NCBI RefSeq assembly: GCF_002564005.1
Contig: NZ_PDJG01000001.1
Coordinates: forward strand, 2,356,001-2,420,000
Direction of reading: 5' to 3'
DNA: 64,000 bases
Origin: Sanguibacter antarcticus
GTDB taxonomy: Bacteria; Actinomycetota; Actinomycetes; Actinomycetales; Cellulomonadaceae
This document shows, piece by piece, positions 8,049 to 15,368 of this stretch. A program made the translations under genes and the position numbers. The notes under the pieces are model-generated. The model saw nothing but the letters and a program-made list of their open reading frames with translations. It did not search any database and had not been told where the DNA came from. Each line of letters begins with the position of its first letter. Position 1 is the first letter of the stretch.

Positions 8049-9377
8049 ATGACATCTCCGCGTGCCACCCGTCCCCACGTCACGGCACCCTGGTGGGGCC
8101 TGGGAGCCGCGGTGGTGCTCATGGTCTGCGCGATGGCCATACCGGCCGCGTTCGGCTGGCAGGTCCGTGCAGACTCCTTCCCTCCCCTGCACGCCAAGTG
8201 GTTGCCGCGGGTCGGCCCCGGCACGCTCCCGGCGCTGGCCCTCGCGGTCGTCGGCGGGACGTGGGCGCTCAGCGCGGCCCAGAACCTGCCGTGGCGCAGG
8301 CTCCTCGCCCTCACGTGGGTGTTCGGCGCAGCCTGGATGTTCTCGCTCGCGCTCGTCGACGGGGTCTCCGGGATCGACGGCATCCTCGGGTCGCCTTACG
8401 AGTACCTCAGGACCGCACGCGCCACGACCGACATCAGCGCGACGCTGCACGAGTACATCAGCCGGATCCCCTCCGACTCGTCGGCCCCCTGGCCGGTGCA
8501 CGTCGCGGGGCATCCTCCGGGCGCGCTCATGTTCTTCGTCCTGCTCGTGCGGCTCGGGCTGGGCTCAGACCTCGTGGCCGGGATCGTCGTCGTGCTCCTG
8601 GCTGCGACGACCCCGGTCGCCGTCCTCGTGGCCGCGCGCGCCCTCGGGGTCGAGCTGCAGGGCCGACGCGCGCTGCCGTTCGTCGTGCTGGCTCCGGCCG
8701 CCATCTGGCAGGCGGTGTCCGCTGACGCGATGTTCGCCGCCGTGGCGGCCTGGGGTCTCGCGACGCTCGCGCTCGGCGCCGCCCGGCGCAGCGTCGGCTG
8801 GTCGCTGCTCGCGGGCGTGATCCTCGGCTACACCGTCACGCTCTCCTACGGGCTCCCGCTGCTGGCGTTCCTCGCGGTCGCCGTCCTGCTCGCTGCACGG
8901 GCATGGTTCCCGCTCGGGTTCGCGGTCGTCGGCGCGCTGGCCGTGGTGCTCACCTTCGCGGCGCTCGGGTTCCCCTGGTGGGAGGCGCTGCCGGTGCTGC
9001 ACGAGCGGTACTGGGACGGTCTGGCCAGCCTGCGGCCGGCCAGCTACTGGCTGTGGGGAAACCTCGCTGCCCTGGCGTTCTGCGCCGGACCGCTCCTCGG
9101 CGCCGCGCTCGCGTCGGCCGGGCCGCACCTCGTGGCCGCGGTGCGTCGGCCGAGCCAGCACGTGGTCGGCGTGCTCGTCGTGGCAGCGGTGCTCACGGTC
9201 GTGGCCGCCGACGTCTCCCTCATGAGCAAGGCCGAGGTGGAGCGGATCTGGCTCCCGTTCGTCCCGTGGCTGCTGCTCTCCACCGTCTTCCTGCCCGAGC
9301 GCTGGCGGCGGCCCGGGCTGGTGCTGCAGATCGGGATGACGCTCGCTCTGCAGCACCTGCTCTGGACCGACTGGTGA
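8049..9377 (+). CDS. polytopic membrane protein, possible GT-C-type
   Basis: A 442-residue integral membrane protein with roughly ten to eleven hydrophobic helices. A long extracytoplasmic loop after the second or third helix contains WPVHVAGHPPGALMFF; a loop with a HPPG motif is common in GT-C-fold polyprenyl-phosphate-sugar transferases and their relatives. No clear Asp-Glu pair of the classic GT-C kind is obvious, so function stays open. It is divergent from the GT2/DUF2064 operon and convergent with the epimerase gene (three-base gap), and could be part of the same glycan route. Confidence 0.7.
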   Translation: MTSPRATRPHVTAPWWGLGAAVVLMVCAMAIPAAFGWQVRADSFPPLHAKWLPRVGPGTLPALALAVVGGTWALSAAQNLPWRRLLALTWVFGAAWMFSLALVDGVSGIDGILGSPYEYLRTARATTDISATLHEYISRIPSDSSAPWPVHVAGHPPGALMFFVLLVRLGLGSDLVAGIVVVLLAATTPVAVLVAARALGVELQGRRALPFVVLAPAAIWQAVSADAMFAAVAAWGLATLALGAARRSVGWSLLAGVILGYTVTLSYGLPLLAFLAVAVLLAARAWFPLGFAVVGALAVVLTFAALGFPWWEALPVLHERYWDGLASLRPASYWLWGNLAALAFCAGPLLGAALASAGPHLVAAVRRPSQHVVGVLVVAAVLTVVAADVSLMSKAEVERIWLPFVPWLLLSTVFLPERWRRPGLVLQIGMTLALQHLLWTDW

Positions 9378-9380
9378 GCC

Positions 9381-10427
9381 CTACGGCCGCAACGGCTCGG
9401 TGGCGAAGCGGACCAGGCCCTCGGTGGGGCCTACCTGCGCGGTGAACCCCAGCTCCGTGCGGGCCCGCTCGGGGGACGCCACGACGTGCCGGACGTCGCC
9501 CGGGCGATAGCGCCCGGAGACGATCGGCTCGAGGTCTGAGCCCGCGCCCCGGGCGACCGCCCGGGCCACGTCGAGGATCGAGACAGGCTGACCCGAGCAG
9601 ACGTTGTACACGGCCCGGTGGTCGACCGGAGCGACGGCGACCGCCTCGACCGCGAGCGCGTTGGCGCGGGCGATGTCGTCGACGTGCACGAAGTCGCGCA
9701 TCTGGGCGCCGTCCTCGAACACCTCTGGCGCCCGTCCGTCCTCGACCGCGGAGCGGAACAGCGCGGCCACGCCGGAGTACGGGGTGTTCGGGGGCATGCC
9801 CGGCCCGTACACGTTGTGGTAGCGCAGGGCGACCGCGCTGCCGGGAGCCTGCCGGGCCCACGCGGACGTGTAGTGCTCCTGGGCGAGCTTGCTCGCTGCG
9901 TAGCTGCTGCGGGGGTCGAGCCGTGCGTCCTCGTCGACGGTCTCCCAGCCCAGGGTCAGGTCGCACCGCGGGCAGCGGTTGTCGAACTCGCGGCGGTCGA
10001 GCGCCTCGATGGATCGTGGGGCGGGCTCCACCTGTCCGTGCTCCGGGCAGGAGTAGCGCCCTTCGCCGTAGACCACCATGGAGGACGCGAACACGATCCG
10101 GTGCGCTCCGACCTCGTGCATCGCGGCGAGCAGCGCTGCCGTGCCCAGGTCGTTGTGCCCGGCGTAGAGGGGCATGTCGGCGACCGCGACGCCGGACCCG
10201 ACCATCGCTGCCTGGTGGCAGACGACGTCGATGCCTCGGAGCATCGAGGACCACTCGTCGGCCCGGCGCACGTCGAGCTGGGCGATCCCGTCCGGTGGTG
10301 TGCCGCCGGCGGGGTGCGCCTGCGGGATGTACGCGTCGACGCCGACGACCTCGTGCCCTCGTGCTGCGAGCTCGCGTCCGACCGCGGTGCCGATGAAGCC
10401 GGCCGCGCCGGTGAGCAGGACCTTCAC
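9381..10427 (-). CDS. NAD-dependent sugar epimerase/dehydratase with zinc-ribbon-like insert
   Basis: A 348-residue extended short-chain dehydrogenase. The Rossmann motif is GAAGFIG near the N-terminus, the catalytic pair is SSYAASK, and FVHVDDIARANALA is typical of UDP-sugar epimerases. An insert before the catalytic Tyr holds CPEHG and, ~25 residues later, CPRC, which resembles a small zinc ribbon; this is not in classical GalE. I start at the GTG at 10427 (protein begins MKVLLTGAAGFIG), whose bases overlap the TGA of the MTA phosphorylase gene; the longer ATG would add an unconserved extension. Substrate unknown, probably a nucleotide sugar. Confidence 0.9.
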   Translation of the reverse strand: MKVLLTGAAGFIGTAVGRELAARGHEVVGVDAYIPQAHPAGGTPPDGIAQLDVRRADEWSSMLRGIDVVCHQAAMVGSGVAVADMPLYAGHNDLGTAALLAAMHEVGAHRIVFASSMVVYGEGRYSCPEHGQVEPAPRSIEALDRREFDNRCPRCDLTLGWETVDEDARLDPRSSYAASKLAQEHYTSAWARQAPGSAVALRYHNVYGPGMPPNTPYSGVAALFRSAVEDGRAPEVFEDGAQMRDFVHVDDIARANALAVEAVAVAPVDHRAVYNVCSGQPVSILDVARAVARGAGSDLEPIVSGRYRPGDVRHVVASPERARTELGFTAQVGPTEGLVRFATEPLRP

Positions 10428-11233
10428 GGCAGCGTGAACGGCAGGGTCACGGCGTCGAGCCATGACGCGCACGCGCAGTCGGTGGGTTCGTCGGTCCGTT
10501 CGTCGAGCGCGCCGATCGCGCGCCGCAGGACGTCGCGCACGCGGTCGGTGTTGCGGGCGAACTCGGCGAAGACGGTGGCCTGGTCGACGGAGTCGTGGTT
10601 GTCGACGCCCGCGTCCATGTCTGTCACCAGGGCGAGCGCCGCGTAGCAGACGCCCAGCTCGCGGGCCAGGACGGCCTCGGGGTGCCCGGTCATGTTCACG
10701 AGCGACCAGCCGGCGGCGGCGTAGCTTCGGGACTCGGCCCGGGTGGAGAAGCGGGGTCCTTCGATGACGACCATCGTCCCGCCGTCCGTGGCGCTGGGCT
10801 CGACGGTGAGCAGCGCGCGCCGCAGGGTCGGGCAGTACGGGTCGGCGAACGGCGCGTGGACGGCGCCGGAGTCCATGAAGGTCTGCGTCCGGGACGTGGT
10901 GCGGTCGACCAGCTGGTCGGGGACGACCATGTCACCCGGGGCGACGTCGGCGGTGAGCCCGCCGACCGCGCACGGTGCCAGGATCTGGCGGACGCCCAAG
11001 GACCGCAGCGCCCAGATGTTCGCCCGGTAGCCGATCTTGTGCGGAGGCAGCTCGTGGTGGGGGCCGTGGCGGGGGAGGAACGCGACCGGGCGGCCGTCGA
11101 CCTGACCGACCGTGATCGGGCCGGACGGTGGGCCGTAGGGCGTGGCGACGTCGATCTGGTCGGCGTCGTCGATGAACGAGTACAGACCGGAGCCACCGAT
11201 CACGGCGAGCCGAGGGACCTGGGTGTGTGTCAT
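10424..11233 (-). CDS. mtnP: S-methyl-5'-thioadenosine phosphorylase
   Basis: A 269-residue member of the purine nucleoside phosphorylase family 2. VIGGSGLYSF, FLPRHGPHHELPPHKI (phosphate site), VIEGPRFSTRAESR and MTGHPEAVLARELGVCYA (purine site) are all present. It should cleave methylthioadenosine to adenine and methylthioribose-1-phosphate in the cytosol, starting methionine salvage. The downstream epimerase gene overlaps by four bases, an arrangement that is co-transcriptional rather than obviously metabolic. Distinguishing MTA from 6-oxopurine specificity from sequence alone is not fully secure. Confidence 0.93.
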   Translation of the reverse strand: MTHTQVPRLAVIGGSGLYSFIDDADQIDVATPYGPPSGPITVGQVDGRPVAFLPRHGPHHELPPHKIGYRANIWALRSLGVRQILAPCAVGGLTADVAPGDMVVPDQLVDRTTSRTQTFMDSGAVHAPFADPYCPTLRRALLTVEPSATDGGTMVVIEGPRFSTRAESRSYAAAGWSLVNMTGHPEAVLARELGVCYAALALVTDMDAGVDNHDSVDQATVFAEFARNTDRVRDVLRRAIGALDERTDEPTDCACASWLDAVTLPFTLP

Positions 11234-11351
11234 GCCAGAAGTCTCTCAGCGCGTCGGCGGTGCGGGCACGTCGTCGAGTCCCTGCGTCGGAGCCGAAAGA
11301 CTCCCGTAAGGACCCGTGATCGGTGCCCGGGCACGCCTCACGGACCCTGTG

Positions 11352-11365
11352 GTGACAGGCGTCAC
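11352..11365. promoter_or_regulatory. candidate Crp/GlxR-type operator upstream of nirB
   Basis: The 14 bases GTGACAGGCGTCAC match GTGA-N6-TCAC, the core of the Crp/Fnr-family site, about 100 bp before the nirB start. A second inverted pair, CTCTGG (11369-11374) and CCAGAG (11381-11386), follows. In actinobacteria GlxR/Crp proteins use this core, and nitrogen genes are often under GlnR, whose box I do not see here. One perfect 4+4 match can arise by chance. Confidence 0.45.
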
Positions 11366-11465
11366 TGTCTCTGGCCGCTCCCAGAGGCCTCTGCTAGGTC
11401 TGAGGTCCTGCCGATGTCGTCCGACGAATTACTACCGTGAGATTCCAGGACAACCGGAGGATCTC

Positions 11466-14165
11466 GTGGAGACACAGACCACACAGCGCCAGACCGCGGA
11501 CCTTCCGTCGGGACGCGCTCGCGCACTCAGAGAGATCGTCGTCGTCGGCGCAGGGATGGTGGCTCACCGGTTCGTCGAGGCACTGTGCGAGCGGGACCCC
11601 GAAGGCGACTGGCACGTCACGGTCCTCGGCGACGAAGGCCGGCTCCCCTACGACCGCGTCGCGCTGACGAGCTTCTTCAGCGGGGTCTCCCCCACCGACC
11701 TCACGCTCGGCGGCGCCGACGGCGGTCCGACGCTCGCGTCGGACCCGCGCGTCACCGTCCTGCCGGACGCCCGCGCGACGGCCGTCCACCGCGGCTCGCG
11801 CACCGTCACGAGCGCGCACGGCGTCCACCCGTACGACAGCCTCGTCCTCGCGACCGGCTCGACGGCTGCCGTCCCGCCGTTCGAGGGCACCGACCTCCCG
11901 GGTGTGTTCGTGTACCGCACGCTCGACGACGTCGCGGCGCTGCAGGCCTGGGTGAGCGCCCGGACCGAGCACCTCGCCCGGACCGGCGACGACCGCCCCC
12001 TGCGCGGCGCCGTCGTCGGCGGCGGTCTCCTCGGGCTCGAGGCCGCTGGCGCCCTCCGCGCGCTCGGCGCGCAGAGCACTGTCGTGGAGTTCGCCGACCG
12101 GCTCATGGCCCTCCAGGTCGACGCGGGCGGCGGCGAGTCCCTCCGGCGCCTCATCACCGGGCTCGGCATCGACGTCCGCACGAGCACCGCCACGAGCGCG
12201 CTGCTCACGGACGAGCCGGTCTTCGCAGACCCGACGCTCACGCGCGGCGCGCCGGTCTCTCGGATGCGGTTCGCCTCGGGCGACGAGATCGACGTCGACG
12301 TCGTGGTCCTCGCGACCGGCATCCGCCCGCGCGACGAGCTCGCGTGGGCTGCCGGCCTCGAACGCGGCCCGCGCGGCGGCGTGGTCGTCGACAGCACGTG
12401 CCGTACAGCCGACCCGGACGTCTGGGCGATCGGCGAGGTCGCCTGCATCGAGGGCGGCTGCGTCGGCCTCGTCGCCCCCGGCAACACGATGGCGGAGATC
12501 GTGGCCGACCAGCTCCTCGGCGGCGACTCGCAGTACGCGGGCACGGACCTCTCGACGAAGCTCAAGCTCCTCGGGGTGGACGTCGCGAGCTTCGGCGACG
12601 CGTTCGCGACGACGCCCGGCGCCCTCGAGGTCGTCTACGCCGACCCGATCGGCGGCACGTACAAGAAGCTCGTCATGTCCGACGACGCGAAGGTCCTCCT
12701 CGGTGGCGTCCTCGTCGGCGACGCGTCGGCGTACGCGTCGCTGCGCCCCATGGTGGGTCGCGAGCTCGGCGCGGACCCGGCCGCCTACCTCGTCCCGGAG
12801 GGCGCAGGTGGCGGTGTCCCGAGCACCGACCTCCCCGACGACGTCGTCGTCTGCTCGTGCAACAACGTCACGGCCGGGACCGTGCGCCAGTCCGTCAAGG
12901 ACGGTGCGGCGAGCATGGGCGAGGTGAAGGCGTGCACCAAGGCCGGTGCGACGTGCGGCTCGTGCATCCCGCTCGTGTCGAAGATCGTCGACGTCGAGCT
13001 GCGCCGCTCGGGAGTCGTCGTGTCGAAGGCCCTGTGCGAGCACTTCGGGATGAGCCGCTCGCAGCTCTTCGACGCCGTGCGCGTCACGGGGCTGCGAACT
13101 TTCTCCGAGATCATCGCCCGCCACGGCTCGACCGTCCCGCTCTCGGCGGACGACACGTCGCGCGGCTGCATCATCTGCAAGCCGGTCGTCGCGTCGATCC
13201 TCTCCTCGCTCGACCTCGGGCACGTCCTCGACGAGGACCAGGGGCACCTGCAGGACACGAACGACCACCTCATGGCGAACATGCAGAAAGACGGCTCGTA
13301 CTCGGTCATCCCGCGCGTGCCCGGCGGCGAGATCACGCCGGAGAAGCTCCTGACGATCGCCGAGGTCGCCCGCGACTACGGCCTCTACACGCGCATCACG
13401 GGCGGCCAGCGGATCGCGATGTTCGGAGCGCGCATCGAACAGCTCCCGGACATCTGGCGGCGGCTCGTCGACGCAGGTTTCGAGTCGGGGCAGGCGTACG
13501 GGAAGTCGCTGCGCACCGTGAAGTCGTGCGTCGGGTCGACGTGGTGCCGGTTCGGGGTCCAGGACTCGGCCGCCCTCGCCATCAAGCTCGAGATGCGCTA
13601 CCGCGGCGTGCGCTCGCCCCACAAGTTCAAGGTCGGCGTCTCGGGCTGCGCCCGCGAGTGCGCCGAGGCTCGCGGCAAGGACATCGGCGTCATCGCGACG
13701 CTCAAGGGCTGGAACCTCTATGTCGGGGGCAACGGTGGCTTCACGCCCCGCCACGCGGACCTCCTGGCCGAGGACCTCAGCGAGGCCGAGCTGTACCAGG
13801 CGATCGACCGCTTCCTCATGTACTACATCCGGACCGCGGAGCGCCTCCAGCGCACGGCCGCCTGGGTACAAGAGGTCGACGGCGGCCTCGACGGCGTCAA
13901 GCAGGTCATCTTCGAGGACTCGCTCGGCATCTGCTCCGACCTCGATGCGGCCATGTCCACGCACGTCGAGCGGTACGAGGACGAGTGGGCGTCGACGCTG
14001 GAGGACCCCGAGAAGCTCTCCCGGTTCGCGTCGTTCGTCAACGCGCCCAAGGAAGCCGACCCCGACCTGGCCTACATCCCTGTCCGTGGGCAGGTCCGCC
14101 CAGCGGCCGCCGACGAGCGCACGTCCGAGACCATCGCACGCACACCGCTAGGAGCACGGCCATGA
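11466..14165 (+). CDS. nirB: assimilatory nitrite reductase [NAD(P)H] large subunit
   Basis: An 899-residue NirB. Order: FAD/NAD(P)H pyridine-nucleotide oxidoreductase domain (~20-420; VVGAGMVAHRF, VVGGGLLGLEAAG), BFD-like [2Fe-2S] domain (~460-510; CSCNNV, then CTKAGATCGSC), and sirohaem/[4Fe-4S] domain (~600-850) with the paired cysteines SCVGSTWCRFG and SGCARECAEA. It reduces nitrite to ammonium in the cytosol with six electrons. The GTG at 11466 is chosen because CCGGAGGA stands five to six bases before it; the open frame runs further upstream. nirD follows with an ATGA overlap. Nitrate reductase and transporter genes are not nearby. Confidence 0.97.
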   Translation: METQTTQRQTADLPSGRARALREIVVVGAGMVAHRFVEALCERDPEGDWHVTVLGDEGRLPYDRVALTSFFSGVSPTDLTLGGADGGPTLASDPRVTVLPDARATAVHRGSRTVTSAHGVHPYDSLVLATGSTAAVPPFEGTDLPGVFVYRTLDDVAALQAWVSARTEHLARTGDDRPLRGAVVGGGLLGLEAAGALRALGAQSTVVEFADRLMALQVDAGGGESLRRLITGLGIDVRTSTATSALLTDEPVFADPTLTRGAPVSRMRFASGDEIDVDVVVLATGIRPRDELAWAAGLERGPRGGVVVDSTCRTADPDVWAIGEVACIEGGCVGLVAPGNTMAEIVADQLLGGDSQYAGTDLSTKLKLLGVDVASFGDAFATTPGALEVVYADPIGGTYKKLVMSDDAKVLLGGVLVGDASAYASLRPMVGRELGADPAAYLVPEGAGGGVPSTDLPDDVVVCSCNNVTAGTVRQSVKDGAASMGEVKACTKAGATCGSCIPLVSKIVDVELRRSGVVVSKALCEHFGMSRSQLFDAVRVTGLRTFSEIIARHGSTVPLSADDTSRGCIICKPVVASILSSLDLGHVLDEDQGHLQDTNDHLMANMQKDGSYSVIPRVPGGEITPEKLLTIAEVARDYGLYTRITGGQRIAMFGARIEQLPDIWRRLVDAGFESGQAYGKSLRTVKSCVGSTWCRFGVQDSAALAIKLEMRYRGVRSPHKFKVGVSGCARECAEARGKDIGVIATLKGWNLYVGGNGGFTPRHADLLAEDLSEAELYQAIDRFLMYYIRTAERLQRTAAWVQEVDGGLDGVKQVIFEDSLGICSDLDAAMSTHVERYEDEWASTLEDPEKLSRFASFVNAPKEADPDLAYIPVRGQVRPAAADERTSETIARTPLGARP

Positions 14166-14527
14166 CCGCTGTCTGCACGCTCGCCGACCTGCCGCTCGAG
14201 CGCGGGGTCCCCGCCCTCGTCGACGGCATCCAGGTCGCTCTCTTCCGCCTGTCGCCGACAGAGGTCGTGGCTGTCCAGCACCGCGACCCCTACACCGGGT
14301 CGAACGTGCTCGCTCGCGGGCTCATCGGTTCCCGCGCAGCCGGAGGCACCGGACCGCAGGTGACGCTCTCGTCGCCTCTCCACAAGCAGGTGTGGGACGT
14401 GCGCACGGGCGAGTGCCTCGACGCCGGGGGCAAAGACCTGCTCGACCTGGCGACCTGGCCGGTCGAGGTCCGTGACGACGGGGTGCACGTCATGCCTCGG
14501 ACGGCGACGGCATCCCTCACGGCATAG
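14162..14527 (+). CDS. nirD: nitrite reductase small subunit
   Basis: A 121-residue Rieske-fold protein starting in the four-base overlap with nirB. As usual for NirD, the Cys/His ligands of a true Rieske [2Fe-2S] cluster are missing (DPYTGSN and SSPLHKQVWDV occupy the two loop positions), so it is a structural or regulatory partner of NirB rather than an electron carrier. Its last 11 bases overlap the tail of the convergent DUF998-type gene on the other strand. Co-transcription with nirB is almost certain. Confidence 0.94.
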   Translation: MTAVCTLADLPLERGVPALVDGIQVALFRLSPTEVVAVQHRDPYTGSNVLARGLIGSRAAGGTGPQVTLSSPLHKQVWDVRTGECLDAGGKDLLDLATWPVEVRDDGVHVMPRTATASLTA

Positions 14528-15293
14528 CGGTCGGCCGCACGGCCTCGACCTGCGCCCGGCGCGCAGAGCGCACGAGCGCGCACGTGACGACGAGCGGCCA
14601 CAGCGCCTGGGCGCCTGCCACGAGCCGCTCGGTGAGCCCTGTCGCACGGCCGTCGGACGTGACCTGCCACAGCTCGAGCAGGAACGCCGCCAGCAGGGCG
14701 AGCAGCACGACGCTCGCCCCGGTGGCGACCGCGGGGCGCAGCACCCCTGTCGTCCCGCGGCGGCGCGACCATGCCGGCCAGAGCGCCAGCGCCCCGAAGC
14801 CGAGGGTGGCTGCTGCAGCGTGCGCGCCGGGGGCCACGTCGGACGGGAAGGCCGCGACGGCCAGCGTCGCCGCACCTCCGAGCGCGTGCACGATGCGCGC
14901 CGGCCGGGGGACGGGCCGCAGGCCGGCGGCCGTCACGAGGTGCGCGACCCCGGTGAGCGCGAGCCCGGCACCCATGATCCACGGCGCCGTCGACGCCTGG
15001 GTGGCGAGGTCGCTGATCGTCGAGCGCACCGGGTCGAACGACGCCTGCTGCGACTGCGCGAGAGTCCACCCGCCGATCATCGCGACAGGGGCGACGACGG
15101 CAGAGACCACCGCCCACCACGGGACGTCGCCGGGCGGCTGCTCGACGACGTCCGGACGGGGCCGGGGCATGCCGGGGGCAGGACTGCGCTGGGCGGGACT
15201 GCTGTGGGCGGGATCGCTAGACTGCGGCACGCCGTGATCGTGGCACGCCTGGCGCACCGCGGCGAGCGGACTGCACGCATACGCCCCGGGCAC
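14517..15293 (-). CDS. DUF998-type membrane protein
   Basis: The frame encodes up to 258 residues; the conserved part starts about residue 58 (PWWAVVSAVVAPVAMIGGWTLAQ) and contains six membrane helices. SFDPVRSTISDLATQ between helices 1 and 2 is the characteristic DUF998 motif (polar SxxxxSELxxxG-like loop). The family has no known function. The first ~40 residues are Pro/Ser-rich; the true start could be the GTG at 15230 or the ATG at 15170, and I see no good ribosome-binding site for any of the three. Its end overlaps nirD by 11 bp on the opposite strand. Confidence 0.75.
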   Translation of the reverse strand: MPGAYACSPLAAVRQACHDHGVPQSSDPAHSSPAQRSPAPGMPRPRPDVVEQPPGDVPWWAVVSAVVAPVAMIGGWTLAQSQQASFDPVRSTISDLATQASTAPWIMGAGLALTGVAHLVTAAGLRPVPRPARIVHALGGAATLAVAAFPSDVAPGAHAAAATLGFGALALWPAWSRRRGTTGVLRPAVATGASVVLLALLAAFLLELWQVTSDGRATGLTERLVAGAQALWPLVVTCALVRSARRAQVEAVRPTAMP

Positions 15294-15368
15294 GACCCGA
15301 CTTAGGCTAGTTTGCTAACATACTGACGGTCACCGGGCCGACGGCGTACCGGGACGAGAGGGGCACCT

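Noticed and set aside
15301..15320. TTAGGCTAG... resembling a DtxR/IdeR iron box
   Set aside because: Only the first half fits the consensus; the second half-site does not match, and neither neighbour is an iron gene. More likely part of a promoter.
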